A stretch of 64,000 bases of DNA from Citrobacter koseri (GCA_900446925.1 UAVY01000002.1:310001-374000); one strand, 5' to 3'; numbered from the stretch's first letter, positions 41,446 to 53,885 are shown. Notes: generated by a model from the sequence alone, not told the origin. Numbers and translations are program-made.

Positions 41446-43737
41446 TTAGCCTTCGGCATTCACCACTTTAATCTCAACCATCCCGATACCGAGCTTACGC
41501 GGGGAGTGGCCGAGAATATTGCCTTCATTGGTCGATACCGGGTCGGGCGGCACAATCACCAGCGTACTGGCATTTGACGGGTTATCAAAATGCAGCGTTG
41601 TTGTGGTGACGTCGTTCTCTAACACCAGCGTCTGTTCTTCCTTGCCTACGCGAACAGGAATAGGGCGATTAGCATTCGCGCCAAAGGCTTTGGCGGTGAT
41701 CACCAGATCGAATTTCTTCGGTAACGGCGTGTTGTATTCAATCTTCACCTCATCACCCAGTTGCGCATTAGACCAGCGCCCCCACGATTCCGGTCGTGAA
41801 ATCCCGCTGAACTGCTTCACCTCTTCCGGCGCGCCAGCCACGTTAAAGATAAAACTGTCGGCTTTGTAACGAATGTCGTTATCGACGATCTTCAACGTAT
41901 CAACGTTGCCTTTGTAACGTTCCATATCGATAACCGTATCTTTAAACGCCGTTTTGCCTTTCCACTGTGCTTTATCGACGTGCTGGATGCTTTGTTGCCC
42001 GCCCAGTTGCCCTTGTGAAACGCACCAGTCGGTGGAGAGCGCCAGCTCCGGCGCCCACAGCTGCGCCATTTTGTAGCAGCGATCGACCCAGACGAAGTTA
42101 TCGCGCGGGGCAAAATTAGCCAGCTGGAAACGCAGCGGGGCGGAGTATTCACTTTCCGGCAACGGTTCGACGCGCTTATCCGACACCCGCAACAGCAGCG
42201 GCAGGCGGAAGTGGCTCCCTGAGAAAGCGATCATGTCTTTATCCCGATCGACGGTAAAATCCTTCATCTCTTTCGGGAAGTTCCACAGGCGAATAATGTC
42301 CGGCTTCATCGCCAGGATCTTCTCTTTGCTGTTCAGGAAGACTTCCGACAGCGACTGACCGGAGAGGCTGCTGCGCCCCAGGCCGATAAAGTTATCCCCG
42401 CCCAGAATATCCAGCACGGTCGCGCCGTTATCCATCGTGTTGCGTTTCACCGCCAGCGTATCCTGCTGAGGCTGGTCGCCGCGCAGCACGAAAAACAGGT
42501 TGTTGCGATCCTGTTTGTTCAGGTACTTCCACGCGGTGTTGTTCATCGCCAGATGGTCGGAGGAAACCACGATGACGGTATTTTTAAACCACGGCGACGC
42601 TTTGATTTTATTGATAAATTCGGCGATGTTCTCCTGGCTGCAACTGACGGCGCTAAAGGACTGGTTCGGCTTACCGTCGAAGTCGTAACGCTTGCGGTTA
42701 CAGGTGCGTGAGATAAACCCGTCCGGGTGGTGAGTATCCACCGTCAGCGTAAACAGCGAGAAACGCTGGCCGGAGCGAGAGAGTTCTTCAAACTTTTTCC
42801 ATGCCTCGTCGAGCACCGTATCGTCGTAAAAGCCCCAGTCGTTACGATAGCTCGGGTCTGCCACCACGGTTTTTAACTCTTCCGCACCATACAGGTGGTC
42901 GAAACCGTGGGATTTGAGGAACACGTCTTTTCCGGCGAAACGCAGATTTGCGCCCTGCACAAAATAGTTCTGATAGCCGGAGTTTTTCAGGATATCGCCC
43001 AGACAGATATTCTGCGGGAAGAAGCTGGATACGGAAGCCGACGCGTTGCCTTCAAACGGCGCAAACAGCGGGATGCCGCACTGCGAGGCGACCATTCCGG
43101 CGATGGTGTAATCTGTGCCCGGCAATTGCATGGTGTGGCTGAAATCCAGCCCTTCGTTTTTCAGCGCGCCGAGTTCCGGCGTGAGATCTGGGAAGGCATC
43201 GTTATCAAAATAGGTGCGCTCCAGGCTTTCACCGTAGATATAGACCAGGTTGAGCTGCGGATTCGGGATCGTTTTCGACGGTTCTTTGTAATAAGCCGGG
43301 AAGTCCGGGTCGCCATCGCGCGACTGGGATTTGACCAGTTCGGAGATCTGGCGAAATGCCGGGCTGGCATCCACCGATCCCAGCGCCAGTAAGAGCGCCA
43401 GCAGGCTGTAGCCAAAATGGTGAGGATGGTGGCGACGCCTGCGCAGAACCCAGCCTAACGCGCCAAATACGGCGGCCAGCGCAAGTACGATACCGGCGCC
43501 GGGCAGAATATATTTGCTGACGCCGGCACCCGTCAGGCTGTTGGTCAGCGTGTAGAGAACCGCATCGTTAATGCCGTCACCGGTAAAGTAATCACTGGCA
43601 TAGAGCGTAATATTTAAGACAACAAAAAGCCCAAGTACCGCTAAAATGGCGGCAAACCACCAGGTGTTGCGACCCGCTTTCCACGCATAAATCAGCACGG
43701 ACGCGAGAAACAGGGCGATGGAAAGTAACTCAGACAA
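41446..43737 (-). CDS. opgB: OpgB (MdoB), phosphoglycerol transferase I
   Basis: An intact 763-residue protein, the same length as in E. coli. Four N-terminal membrane segments ([76 protein letters not shown]) precede the periplasmic sulfatase-fold domain with [15 protein letters not shown] (nucleophile region), [20 protein letters not shown] and [13 protein letters not shown]. It transfers phosphoglycerol from phosphatidylglycerol to osmoregulated periplasmic glucans. Monocistronic. Confidence 0.96.
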   Translation of the reverse strand: MSELLSIALFLASVLIYAWKAGRNTWWFAAILAVLGLFVVLNITLYASDYFTGDGINDAVLYTLTNSLTGAGVSKYILPGAGIVLALAAVFGALGWVLRRRRHHPHHFGYSLLALLLALGSVDASPAFRQISELVKSQSRDGDPDFPAYYKEPSKTIPNPQLNLVYIYGESLERTYFDNDAFPDLTPELGALKNEGLDFSHTMQLPGTDYTIAGMVASQCGIPLFAPFEGNASASVSSFFPQNICLGDILKNSGYQNYFVQGANLRFAGKDVFLKSHGFDHLYGAEELKTVVADPSYRNDWGFYDDTVLDEAWKKFEELSRSGQRFSLFTLTVDTHHPDGFISRTCNRKRYDFDGKPNQSFSAVSCSQENIAEFINKIKASPWFKNTVIVVSSDHLAMNNTAWKYLNKQDRNNLFFVLRGDQPQQDTLAVKRNTMDNGATVLDILGGDNFIGLGRSSLSGQSLSEVFLNSKEKILAMKPDIIRLWNFPKEMKDFTVDRDKDMIAFSGSHFRLPLLLRVSDKRVEPLPESEYSAPLRFQLANFAPRDNFVWVDRCYKMAQLWAPELALSTDWCVSQGQLGGQQSIQHVDKAQWKGKTAFKDTVIDMERYKGNVDTLKIVDNDIRYKADSFIFNVAGAPEEVKQFSGISRPESWGRWSNAQLGDEVKIEYNTPLPKKFDLVITAKAFGANANRPIPVRVGKEEQTLVLENDVTTTTLHFDNPSNASTLVIVPPDPVSTNEGNILGHSPRKLGIGMVEIKVVNAEG

Positions 43738-43991
43738 CTGATGATCCTCAATAAACCCGCATTCGGCAGGCGGCGTAATCTCTTTTCAGGACATACAATG
43801 TAATGGCGATGTCATATTGCTGCAATTATGGTGACATTAAAATGTGCAGTGATTAAGAATTGGTTTAGAACCTGGCTTTTTTGATCGTCGTCACTTCCCG
43901 TGATGCGGGGAAGGCGAGACAGAGAGAAGTAGAAAGAGAGAGGTCAGGCCGCGCTCAACGCTAAACGGTTGAAACGCGGCATGTTGGCGCA

Positions 43992-44483
43992 TCAGGAAAT
44001 GAAGTTCATCCCCTGTTTTAACACCAGGTCGCAGGCTTTGGTTTTCACTTTTTCCGCCAGCGGCGTGCTGCCAATGTTATCCAGGCTAAGCTGTTCGCCG
44101 TTTTGGGTATTCAGCAGACCCTGAATGCCATCCAGATAATTGGTGTCCTGCTTCTGTTCGGCGGCGCCAAGTCCCAGTTTATCCAGCACCTGGTTTTTAA
44201 CGTTTTCCGCATCGGTAACGGAAGTCAGTTTCTGTTTCGCGCAATACTGCAAAATACCTGCCGCGTTGTTCATGTTATCAGCGCTTAATGCCTGATTGCC
44301 GCCATTCAGCAGGCTGGTCAGAGAAGACAGCGACATGCCGCCCTGCTGTGAAGAGCTGCTTTGTTTGCTCAGTTCGCTGGCGGCGCTGGAGAGAGAATCC
44401 TGCCAGGACGCGGCGAAAGCGCTGGTGGCGATAAACGCGCTGGCGGCAACCGCGCAGCACAGAAGACGTTTTGTGGTTTTCAT
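43992..44483 (-). CDS. yjjA: YjjA, DUF2501 secreted protein
   Basis: An intact 163-residue protein. The signal peptide is MKTTKRLLCCAVAASAFIAT with cleavage expected after SAFA. The mature part has SLTSLLNGGNQALSADNMNN and AAGILQYCAKQKLTSV. DUF2501; periplasmic location predicted. Follows dnaC in the same direction, as in E. coli. Function unknown. Confidence 0.93.
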   Translation of the reverse strand: MKTTKRLLCCAVAASAFIATSAFAASWQDSLSSAASELSKQSSSSQQGGMSLSSLTSLLNGGNQALSADNMNNAAGILQYCAKQKLTSVTDAENVKNQVLDKLGLGAAEQKQDTNYLDGIQGLLNTQNGEQLSLDNIGSTPLAEKVKTKACDLVLKQGMNFIS

Positions 44484-44546
44484 CGTTATGACTCGTGTGT
44501 GTGTACCTTTCGTCGCAGTATAGCGCTTGCCTGGGTCGGAATGGTC

Positions 44547-45284
44547 TTAATACTCTTTGCCGGTGACGCGGCTACGGTAGCTTTCCCAGTTGAAGATCAC
44601 CCACAGACTGTTTCCCAGACGCATACGATCCATTACGCGTTCGCCAAGGAGTTTGGTCATCTCATCCATATTGCTGTTGGTTAACATCCCGGTAGGGCGT
44701 TTGGATGATGAGCGGCGATCGACGATCTGGTTAATGATCACTTTTTCATAGCGGGATTCGGTCTGCATGCCGATCTCGTCGATCACCAGCAGATCCACAT
44801 TGCTGAGATCGTTGAGCAACTGCTCTTCGCTGGTTTCGCGATTGCTAAAGGTGCCTTTCATCGCGGACATAATATCGGCGACGGTAATGATCAAAACCGA
44901 TTTTCCGCGCAGCAGCAGTTCATTGCAGATTGCCGCCGCGAGATGGTTTTTCCCGGTGCCGGGTTTGCCCGAAAAGATAAAGCTGGCGATGTTGCCGTCG
45001 AACTCTTCGACGTACTGCCGCGCTTTGCTCAGCGCGTTCATCTGCCCGTCGTTCTCAACACGATAGTTATCAAACGAGCAGTTTTGATGCAGTGGACGGA
45101 TGCCGGAACGGTTGAACGTGCGCTGCATTTTCATCGCCCGGTTTTCACGCGCCAGCGCTGCCGCACGCATTTCGCCTTGCTCTTTCTGCCATGCCAGCAG
45201 TTCTTCGCCCGTTTTGAATGCAGGCTCAACATTTGCTGGCATCATTTTTTGCAGACGTTTCATCAGGTCGCCAACGTTTTTCAT
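44547..45284 (-). CDS. dnaC: DnaC, helicase loader
   Basis: An intact 245-residue AAA+ protein. N-terminal DnaB-binding region MKNVGDLMKRLQKMMPANVE; Walker A FSGKPGTGKNHLAAAICNEL; Walker B LLVIDEIGMQTESRYEKVII; arginine-finger region RSSSKRPTGMLTNSNMDEMT. Loads DnaB at oriC and, with DnaT, at restart sites. The ATG lies 2 bp after the dnaT stop. Confidence 0.97.
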   Translation of the reverse strand: MKNVGDLMKRLQKMMPANVEPAFKTGEELLAWQKEQGEMRAAALARENRAMKMQRTFNRSGIRPLHQNCSFDNYRVENDGQMNALSKARQYVEEFDGNIASFIFSGKPGTGKNHLAAAICNELLLRGKSVLIITVADIMSAMKGTFSNRETSEEQLLNDLSNVDLLVIDEIGMQTESRYEKVIINQIVDRRSSSKRPTGMLTNSNMDEMTKLLGERVMDRMRLGNSLWVIFNWESYRSRVTGKEY

Positions 45285-45286
45285 CG

Positions 45287-45826
45287 TTACCCTCGAAAAC
45301 CAGGTGGAATATGGTCGTCAGGTTCGCTGACGTTGTTCACATCACGTTTCGGCATACCGCCGTTACTGGCCCGGCTGATTTGCACGCTGCGCGCCAGCTT
45401 TTGCTGCCACTGGATGTGGTGAAAAATCTTACCTTCCGCTTGCCAGTAAGCCACAAATGAGGCCAGCTCTTCGGCGGTGACAGGTTCCCTTAGCGCAACG
45501 CCCCACAGCGCGGCCTGCCGCTGGAAGTCAGCATCCGGCTGCCAGTCTGCGTACATGGCGAATTTCCCCAGCGGAACGGCCACAGGCGCGGCCAGGGAGT
45601 CTTCGTAGAGTTGAGCATCCAGTGTGACATCGCTTCCCGGACGCGATAACTTTTCCTCCAGTGCCAGCAGTTCCGCCAGACGTGCCGGCGTCACGGCATA
45701 AAACGCGGGCGCGTTATTGGCGAAGACCGCCACCGCGCCGCTTGCCGATTTTGCCAGCACCGCGTTGTGATCGTGTAATAAGGCGTCAATACCGATGACG
45801 TCCGGGGTCAAAATTCTGGAAGACAT
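45287..45826 (-). CDS. dnaT: DnaT, primosomal protein I
   Basis: 179 residues from [20 protein letters not shown], the K-12 start and length; the longer open frame to 46021 has no homologous sequence. C-terminal ssDNA-binding domain: [40 protein letters not shown]. Works with PriA/PriB/DnaC in replication restart. Operon dnaT-dnaC-yjjA. Confidence 0.96.
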   Translation of the reverse strand: MSSRILTPDVIGIDALLHDHNAVLAKSASGAVAVFANNAPAFYAVTPARLAELLALEEKLSRPGSDVTLDAQLYEDSLAAPVAVPLGKFAMYADWQPDADFQRQAALWGVALREPVTAEELASFVAYWQAEGKIFHHIQWQQKLARSVQISRASNGGMPKRDVNNVSEPDDHIPPGFRG

Positions 45827-45950
45827 AATGTTTCTCAACAGGGAACCACAACCGAGAAGGAATACTGTTTTTATAGTAACACACAGACGGGAGATATCGG
45901 CAGGGTGAGGGAACGCAGCCTCACCCTGCCTGAGCGCAGGGAGAAAATCA

Positions 45951-47189
<1,239 letters not shown>

Positions 47190-47759
47190 GACTCGCCCTG
47201 ACTGAAAAGACGCGTTGCGTACCATCTGAATGACGAAAGTCTTCTTTGTATCATGAAGCCCGACCCTTTTGGCTCTGGCTAAGATCAATTTTGTGATGAA
47301 AAAAGAGGCAGGATGCCAGACAATCAGTCGCTGAATGTTATAATTGCAGTATATTGAATGCCTTACGTCGGACGTGAATGACAGGGGAATGAAGTATCGT
47401 CTGTAACCTCTGAAATTAATGAGACGATATTCTTTTCTTGTGCTTCCTGAAAGCATAACTATCTGATGCGAAACATAGCGTGAGTTTATTAAATTCCCCT
47501 TGCATATGTTAGAAATGCTAATGATCTAATTTAGTTAATTTAATTGTACCGCAATTATTTTTAGCGGTAATTATGCAATAATAGTTTGGTGATTTTATAC
47601 TATGCGGATCATTGTATAGAGTCGTTATTGCTATAACATTTCAAATAAAAGCCAAGGATAAACAATTCACTTCGTCTATTACCACGTCTGTTTTTCTCAT
47701 TAATTATATTATTTATTAATGAGTGAACAGGAGGGGAGACCTGTGGATATGGAGGAGAT
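47190..47759. other. AT-rich regulatory gap between yjjP and yjjQ
   Basis: 570 bp without a gene I can support, strongly AT-rich from about 47460 (e.g. TTAATTATATTATTTATTAA near 47700). The divergent genes are yjjP and yjjQ; in E. coli the yjjQ-bglJ promoter is silenced by H-NS and activated by LeuO, and this composition fits such a silencer. No single operator is clear. Confidence 0.5.
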
Positions 47760-48482
47760 ATGTTGCCAGGATGCCGCAAAAACATAATTATTATCAGTAA
47801 AATACCTGTTATACAGACGGGGTTAAAAGAGGTGGTGCAGGGCCATTTCCCTGCTTATGAACTGATGTACTGCCGTTCCGTAGAAGAACTGACATTAATG
47901 CAGCTGCGCCGCTCCGATGTAGTGATTACGGATTTAACGGGAGAATGTAAACATCCCCGCGCTGTCTGCGAGCAATTTTACGCTTTATTATCTCAATACC
48001 ATGATATTCACTGGATATTTCTTGTTTCCCGTGCGTTTTACTCACAGGCGATTGAGCTTCTGATGAGCCCCTTCAGTACGTTGCTGTCTGACGTTGAACC
48101 GGTTGAGAATCTGGTAAACGTGATTGAAGCAGGCAATGCCCATACGGACAGGATCAGTAAGACGCTGCTATCTCCCGCTCTGCCAGACGTCTCGAGTTTT
48201 GGCCATCGTCCGGTTGTTCTTACGCTGTCGGAACGGAAAGTGTTACGGCTTCTGGGTAAGGGTTGGGGGATTAATCAGATAGCGATGTTGCTTAAGAAGA
48301 GTAATAAAACGATTAGCGCGCAGAAAAACAGTGCGATGCGACGTCTGTCAATACACAGCAATGCTGAGATGTATGCCTGGATAAACAGTTCTCAGGGAGC
48401 AAGAGAATTGAATTTACCTTCAGTTTATGGAGATGCTACTGAATGGAAAACAGAATTGCCAAGGGAAATGTCGCACTCATAG
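47760..48482 (+). CDS. yjjQ: YjjQ, LuxR-type transcription regulator
   Basis: An intact 240-residue protein, [20 protein letters not shown] to EMSHS. The C-terminal LuxR helix-turn-helix is [20 protein letters not shown] and [20 protein letters not shown]. The N-terminal receiver-like half lacks the phosphorylation aspartates. In E. coli YjjQ represses flagellar and capsule genes. It overlaps bglJ by 40 bp. Confidence 0.95.
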   Translation: MLPGCRKNIIIISKIPVIQTGLKEVVQGHFPAYELMYCRSVEELTLMQLRRSDVVITDLTGECKHPRAVCEQFYALLSQYHDIHWIFLVSRAFYSQAIELLMSPFSTLLSDVEPVENLVNVIEAGNAHTDRISKTLLSPALPDVSSFGHRPVVLTLSERKVLRLLGKGWGINQIAMLLKKSNKTISAQKNSAMRRLSIHSNAEMYAWINSSQGARELNLPSVYGDATEWKTELPREMSHS

Positions 48483-49113
48483 AGAAGTGCGTAATGAGCA
48501 GTATTGGAATGAAAAGTTTATTTGACGCGTTTCCTGATTGCCAATATAAACTTCATATTTTTCCAACTCAATCTGCTTTCCAGAAAGCGATGTTAAGTAC
48601 TCCCTTTTCCGTCGTTATTTTTTCACTTTCTGCGATGCGGGAAGATCGCCGGATGGGGCTGGCTTATCTGGCGGAACTGGCTGTGAATTTTCCTCGTGTG
48701 CGCCGGCTGGTCATCGCGGATGATGATGCGGAAGCCCGGTTAATTGATTCGCTGTCACCTTCGCCGTTAGATGGGGTCTTAAGTAAAGCGTCGTCACTGG
48801 CCCAGTTTGCAGGAAAAGCTCTTTTTATTATTGAACAGTAAGCGAGAGGTGACGGAACATACTCTGAACCTCTGGTATCTCAATCAGAGTCGAATGATCA
48901 GCCCCACTGAGCGTGAAATTCTGCGTTTTATGTCGAATGGTTATTCGATGCCACAGATAGCCGTTCAGCTGGAACGCAATATCAAGACGATTCGCGCCCA
49001 TAAATTTAATGTGATGTCTAAACTGGGGCGTCAGCTCAGACGCCGGATTGCTTGATGCGGCGGATATCCTGCTGTCTCTGCGCGCCGAAAAGCCAGGTCG
49101 CTTATCCGCGTAA
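48443..49113 (+). CDS. bglJ: BglJ, LuxR-type partner of RcsB (indels)
   Basis: Starts [20 protein letters not shown]; receiver-like half [40 protein letters not shown]. The frame breaks near 48820, then [42 protein letters not shown] second break near 49035 restores [20 protein letters not shown] and ends at 49111-49113. About 223 residues. The BglJ-RcsB heterodimer activates bgl and other H-NS-silenced genes. Confidence 0.91.
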
Positions 49114-49177
49114 TTCTGTAGTCGCTCTGTATTTACAGGTTGCTTGTGCCGGGTTTATCGCCCGGGCACAAATAGCA

Positions 49178-49638
49178 TCACTGGCACACATCAATCCAGG
49201 TTGCTGAAGTGAGTTCTGCCATTCTGTCGGGGGAGATTCGGACTGCACTGTGCGTTGCCCCCTGCTGCTGGTAAGACTTCAGCATAATGTTTTAATGAGA
49301 CGTCGCAATAGACGGGCAGAGGCGTTTCCAGCCCGAAAGGGCAGACACCGCCGACCGGGGTGCCCTGTGGCGATCACGACTTCATCGCTGCTGAGCATTC
49401 GCGCTTTCGCGCCAAACGTGCTCTTGAGTTTCTTATTGTCCAGGCGAGCATCACCTTTGGCGACAACCAGAATAATGTCGTCTTTCACCTTAAGCGAAAG
49501 CGTTTTTGCTATCTGTCCTGGCGCGACATTGTGCGCTTTCGCTGCCAGTTCCACCGTCGCCGTACTCTGATTTAATTCGATGATTTCAATATCCGGGGCA
49601 CGTTCGGCCAGAAACTGCCGTACCGATTGCAGACTCAT
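49178..49638 (-). CDS. YbaK/EbsC-family aminoacyl-tRNA deacylase-like protein (indels)
   Basis: Starts MSLQSVRQFLAERAPDIEII; family motifs AKTLSLKVKDDIILVVAKGD and LSSDEVVIATGHP. The frame breaks near 49356; the restored part reads VGGVCPFGLETPLPVYCDVS, then after removal of one C near 49230 ends TSATWIDVCQ at 49178. About 153 residues. YbaK/ProX proteins deacylate mischarged tRNA such as Cys- or Ala-tRNA-Pro. Not present here in K-12. Start preceded by AGGAGAAAAG. Confidence 0.87.
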
Positions 49639-49782
49639 TCTTTTCTCCTGACGCTGTATTAGCAGTCCTGTTTTTCAGAAAACCGCGTGGCGTAATTTGT
49701 CATAAGGAAAGCGGCACTGTAAATAATTTATGTAATAAACCAGCAGCATGAACGATTTTTCGATCGTCTTCACATTCACGGA

Positions 49783-49803
49783 AACCGGTTACAGTAACCG
49801 GTT
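49783..49803. promoter_or_regulatory. LacI-type operator upstream of the PTS gene
   Basis: AACCGGTTA-CAG-TAACCGGTT is a perfect 9-bp inverted repeat. It can also be read as two overlapping ACCGGT palindromes, each resembling LacI-family operators of the AscG/GntR type (AAACCGGTTT-like). It lies about 200 bp ahead of the EIIC start. The rest of the 49639-50001 gap holds no gene I can support. Confidence 0.6.
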
Positions 49804-50001
49804 GCAGTCCGGCGGGCGGGGATTAATACTGAACCTGTCACTTCCTCTGTATCACATAATAAGAGCCATTTATGAAACTTCATTCTCTCTGCTGTATCGC
49901 TGGTGTTCTCCCCGGCGCGGTCGCGAAAAGTAGTAATGGACCCTTACACGGCGGTGCTGCTGCCAGCACGTCTATGTTGTTTTGACTGACAGGAGAACGC
50001 T

Positions 50002-51346
50002 ATGTCTACCAACCATGCTGTGTTTAATGTGATTTTTCGGTTTGTCGAAAACTACGTAAGTCCCGTTGCCGGACGTATTTCCTCACAACGTCATGTTATG
50101 GCGATTCGTGATGGCTTCATTTCGGCAATGCCGTTTATGATTGTCGGCTCCTTCCTGCTGGTTTTCGCCTATCCTCCTTTCTCACCGGACACCACCTGGG
50201 GATTTGCCCGTGGCTGGCTGGCGCTGGCGAAACAGTTTGAAAGCCAGATTTTGACGCCGTTTGATATGACGATGGGGATCATGTCCATCTATATCTGTGC
50301 GGCCATTGCCTATAACCTGGGCAAACACTATGTTAAATCGCATCAGTTAGATCCGTTTATGTGCGCCATGCTCTCGATCATGGCCTTCTTGCTGGTTGCC
50401 GCGCCGAAAACAAACGGCACTATGCCAGTTGACAGCCTGGGCGGAACGGGGATTTTTACCGCGATTCTGGTGGCGATTTACTGTGTTGAAATGATGCGCT
50501 TCCTGAAAGCGCATAACATTGGCATTCGCCTGCCCGACCAGGTGCCGCCGATGATCAAGAACTCCTTTGATCTGCTGATTCCGGTGCTGGTGGTGGTTCT
50601 GACCTTGTATCCGCTGAGCCTGGCGATCCAGTCGCAGTTCGATATGCTGATCCCACAGGCGATCATGGCGATCTTTAAACCGCTGGTTTCCGCTGCGGAT
50701 TCGTTGCCCGCTATTTTGCTGGCGGTGCTGATTGGGCATCTGCTGTGGTTTGCGGGGATTCACGGAGCGGCGATTGTCTCCGGGATGCTGCAAATGTTCT
50801 GGCTGACCAATCTCGGTATGAACCAGACCGCGTTGGCGCAGGGGGCGCCGTTGCCGCACATTTTCATGGAAGCCTTCTGGACTTTCTTCATCGTCATTGG
50901 CGGTTCTGGCGCCACGATGGGGGCTGGTGATTTGTTATCTACGCAGCCGTTCCGTACATTTGCGCTCTATTGGCCGCTTAAGCGTCGTGCCGAGTATCTT
51001 TAATATCAACGAACCGGTTATTTTCGGGACGCCGATTGTGATGAACCCGGTGTTCTTTATCCCGTTCCTGCTGGCGCCAATGGTGAACGCCGTGCTGGCG
51101 TGGGCGGCGATGAAGCTGGATCTGATTGGGCGGGTGATTTCCGTGGTGCCGTGGACTGCGCCTGCACCGGTTGGCGCTGCGTGGGCACTGGGCTGGGACT
51201 ATCGTGCGGCGATCCTGGTGGTCATACTGGCGCTGGTGTCCGCCATCATATACTTCCCGTTCTTTAAGGTTTATGAGAAGCAGCTTCTGGCGCAAGAGGC
51301 AGAAGAAGCCGGGCGTGCAGAAGAGGAGAGCCAGCAGATGGCCTGA
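50002..51346 (+). CDS. PTS EIIC permease, lactose/cellobiose family (one indel), orphan
   Basis: Starts MSTNHAVFNVIFRFVENYVS with AGGAGAACGCT upstream. EIIC motifs: AIRDGFISAMPFMIVGSFLL, LLAVLIGHLLWFAGIHGAAI and, after a break near 50921, FNINEPVIFGTPIVMNPVFF, the conserved NEP substrate segment. It ends in a charged tail EEAGRAEEESQQMA. About 448 residues, around ten membrane segments. No EIIA, EIIB or glycosidase gene is adjacent, so it must use partners encoded elsewhere. The sugar is likely a beta-glucoside or chitobiose/cellobiose-type disaccharide. Confidence 0.88.
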
Positions 51347-51376
51347 CGTGTTGAACAAGGCGCAGCGGCGCCTTGT

Positions 51377-52165
51377 TCATTTCAGCGTACAGTCACCGCA
51401 TTGCTGAACGTCTGGCAACCGGTAGCGTTGACAGCAGGTTCGGCGCACCAGCAGACCTTCGCGAGGGACGACGGTACGCCACAGCGGGTTATCCTGGCTA
51501 CTGGAAAGTTGCTTTTCGAAGAAGCAACTCTGGCGCAGCGTTGCCAGCAATGCTTCGCCAAGTAGCGGTTTCATTTCGGTCAGATACCAGTTGATCAGAT
51601 ACCCGGTGTTACTCCAGATAAGCTTACCGTTAATATCGCCGGTTGATTCCAGTGCCTGAACGACCGGCATCAGCGCAGAGACGATCAACGTTTCCATTCT
51701 CTGTTGAGGAGAATGCGCGGTTGCCCGCTCGTCCTGATGCACATCAACCCAAAAACAGGCTGCGCGTCCGGTTTCGTGAAACTCAACGTGCATGTGCTCG
51801 GGCGAAACGTCAATGGCCCTTTCCTGGGTGAGCAGGGCAAGCATCAGAGGCGGTACCATCAGACCGATATACCATTGCGCCCAAAGTGAAATTAGCGGCT
51901 TATTTTCGCGTGGTTGCGTCGGTTGATGACGATAAATATGGTCGGAATAGATAGCCAGCAGGGAGCGCATCGTACCCGGTCGAGCCCACTGCGCCAGCGT
52001 CATGGCGCCCGTTGGGTGCGGTTCGTCCAGCCGAATAAAATCAAGCAGATGTTCGCGCGTCCGGGTTATCGTTTCACGCACGGCTTCAGCCAGCGAGGGT
52101 ATCTCAGGCTGGAGATGGGCTCGCCAGGTGATATCTTCAATGATCGGTGCGGAACGGTAAGGCAT
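51377..52165 (-). CDS. fhuF: FhuF, ferric-siderophore reductase
   Basis: An intact 262-residue protein, MPYRSAPIIEDITWRAHLQP to CGDCTLK. The unusual 2Fe-2S site is visible at the C-terminus: RRTCCQRYRLPDVQQCGDCT (CC-x10-CxxC). Reduces iron in hydroxamate siderophores after import. A Fur-like site lies just upstream. Same position as in E. coli. Confidence 0.95.
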   Translation of the reverse strand: MPYRSAPIIEDITWRAHLQPEIPSLAEAVRETITRTREHLLDFIRLDEPHPTGAMTLAQWARPGTMRSLLAIYSDHIYRHQPTQPRENKPLISLWAQWYIGLMVPPLMLALLTQERAIDVSPEHMHVEFHETGRAACFWVDVHQDERATAHSPQQRMETLIVSALMPVVQALESTGDINGKLIWSNTGYLINWYLTEMKPLLGEALLATLRQSCFFEKQLSSSQDNPLWRTVVPREGLLVRRTCCQRYRLPDVQQCGDCTLK

Positions 52166-52192
52166 AGCGCTGTATATAAGGATAGTAATCTA

Positions 52193-52215
52193 AATGATAA
52201 TGATTGCTAATCCTA
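52193..52215 (-). promoter_or_regulatory. Fur box upstream of fhuF
   Basis: AATGATAATGATTGCTAATC matches the Fur consensus GATAATGATAATCATTATC at most positions; further ATGAT units follow. About 30 bp before the fhuF start, fitting iron repression. Confidence 0.72.
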
Positions 52216-52287
52216 ATGATAGCGATAGTCGATGGCAAGCGCTTTGTCGTGATGCTGTGCGCGGTAGCACGATGATATCGCCCTGTG

Positions 52288-53355
52288 TCAGACCGTACGC
52301 AGTTCGTCACTCGCAAGAATGTTGTTGCGCCCCAGGTTTTTGGCTTCATACAGCGCTTTATCCGCCTTGACGATTGCAGCCTCCATGTCCTGACCCAGTA
52401 GCGGCGCGATGCCAACGCTGATGGTGACATTGGTCGCCACGCTGACATTAAACATATGTGGGATTTTGAGATCGTAGACCTTCTGGCGAATACGTTCGGC
52501 GGTCGTGCGCGCCTCCTGTGGATCGGTCGCGGTCAGCAGGACCATAAACTCTTCGCCGCCAAAACGGGTGACAATATCCCGGGAACGGACAGCGTCACGA
52601 ATCGCGGCTGAAACGCGAATGAGAGCTTGGTCGCCCATCATGTGCCCATAGTGATCGTTATAAGCTTTGAAGTGATCGATATCCAGCAGCAATACGTAGT
52701 GTTCTTCGTGCGTTTCCAGAGCAAGGAGCGTATTCAGCTTATTTTGCAGGCCGCGGCGATTATACAGGCCAGTCAAAGGGTCGAGCATACTCAGTCCGTT
52801 CAGCGTTTCTCTCTCTTCCAGCAGTTTGTACATCAGCTGTTGAGCAAAATCGTCATAGCGTTTTTGAATAACATGCTGGATGGCAATGCCCGCCATCGGG
52901 AGCGCCATGAGATAAATAATCCGTATGCCGTGTTCGCTGCCATTAAGCCACAGGCAGGCCAGAACGGAAGGCAATGAATGGAACGTAAACGCAATGATAT
53001 TATTAGCAAAGGCGATGGAGCCAATAAATAACACGCAGAGAAGGGCGATGAGTAGAAAAGTATAATCGCTATGGTTCATAGCATTATATTTCAGTGTGAT
53101 ATGCCAGGCCCACAATATGCCTGATATAACAGAAATAAAGGGGATATTAATCTTTTTATGCGTATATTTTCCGTGCCATATCAGAAGTAACGTACTTGCA
53201 ACAAAGAGCAGTATTGCCGGGACTGAGACAGCCCTGACCTCATAAAGGGGAAAGACAAGCGTAAACAGCCCGGACACCGCATTGAGAAACAGAAAAAGGC
53301 GTAAAGAGAATTGATATTTTTTGGTGCGTAGCGCGCGCCAGGATTGAGCTGTCAT
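52288..53355 (-). CDS. Membrane diguanylate cyclase (GGDEF family, GGEEF motif)
   Basis: An intact 355-residue protein. The N-terminal half has about six membrane helices (FLFLNAVSGLFTLVFPLYEV, VPAILLFVASTLLLIWHGKY, YTFLLIALLCVLFIGSIAFA). The C-terminal GGDEF domain starts at SMLDPLTGLYNRRGL; the active site is RFGGEEFMVLL and the end is KADKALYEAKNLGRNNI. No RxxD inhibitory site is obvious. It makes cyclic di-GMP. Salmonella carries a similar GGDEF gene (STM4551) at this position; K-12 does not. Confidence 0.93.
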   Translation of the reverse strand: MTAQSWRALRTKKYQFSLRLFLFLNAVSGLFTLVFPLYEVRAVSVPAILLFVASTLLLIWHGKYTHKKINIPFISVISGILWAWHITLKYNAMNHSDYTFLLIALLCVLFIGSIAFANNIIAFTFHSLPSVLACLWLNGSEHGIRIIYLMALPMAGIAIQHVIQKRYDDFAQQLMYKLLEERETLNGLSMLDPLTGLYNRRGLQNKLNTLLALETHEEHYVLLLDIDHFKAYNDHYGHMMGDQALIRVSAAIRDAVRSRDIVTRFGGEEFMVLLTATDPQEARTTAERIRQKVYDLKIPHMFNVSVATNVTISVGIAPLLGQDMEAAIVKADKALYEAKNLGRNNILASDELRTV

Positions 53356-53609
53356 ATCTGAATGTCGTTATTTATCTATGAATTACGCTGGTTGGGGGCC
53401 AAAATGAAAAATAACGTGCGGGAAAAAGCCCGCATAAATAAACGTTTTTATTGTTTGTAAGTTAACCACTGCCCAATCTATCACCTTGCTGAATTCATGT
53501 CATCAATTGTTAAGACAATCTCATACAAGGAAGTGTGACGAACTGCTGACAAATGGAGAAATTTTATCATATGCTATTGGTTATCATTATCGGTATCAGA
53601 GGTAAAGCC

Positions 53610-53846
53610 ATGTTGCAGCGTACACTGGGCAGTGGATGGGGGATATTGTTGCCGGGTATTTTTATTACCGGACTGGCGTTTGCCGGCCTCTCCATTGACG
53701 CATGGAAGGTACTGATTGTATTAGGATTACTGCTGACTTCGTTGATGCTGTATCACAAACGCTTACGGCATTTCGTCCTGCTGCCGTCATGTGTCGCGCT
53801 GATCAGTGGCATGGTGCTGGTTATGATGAATTTGAATCAGGGATGA
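53610..53846 (+). CDS. yjjZ: YjjZ-like DUF1435 membrane protein
   Basis: 78 residues from MLQRTLGSGWGILLPGIFIT; start chosen at 53610 because of AGAGG upstream, instead of the longer frame from 53553. Three hydrophobic segments: ILLPGIFITGLAFAGL, VLIVLGLLLTSLMLYHK, FVLLPSCVALISGMVLVMM. Positioned between fhuF/DGC and the leucine tRNAs like yjjZ in E. coli; the name rests on position and family recall. Function unknown. Confidence 0.75.
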   Translation: MLQRTLGSGWGILLPGIFITGLAFAGLSIDAWKVLIVLGLLLTSLMLYHKRLRHFVLLPSCVALISGMVLVMMNLNQG

Positions 53847-53885
53847 ACAAACAAGACGTAAAACAGAGAAGGGAAATAAGATAAT

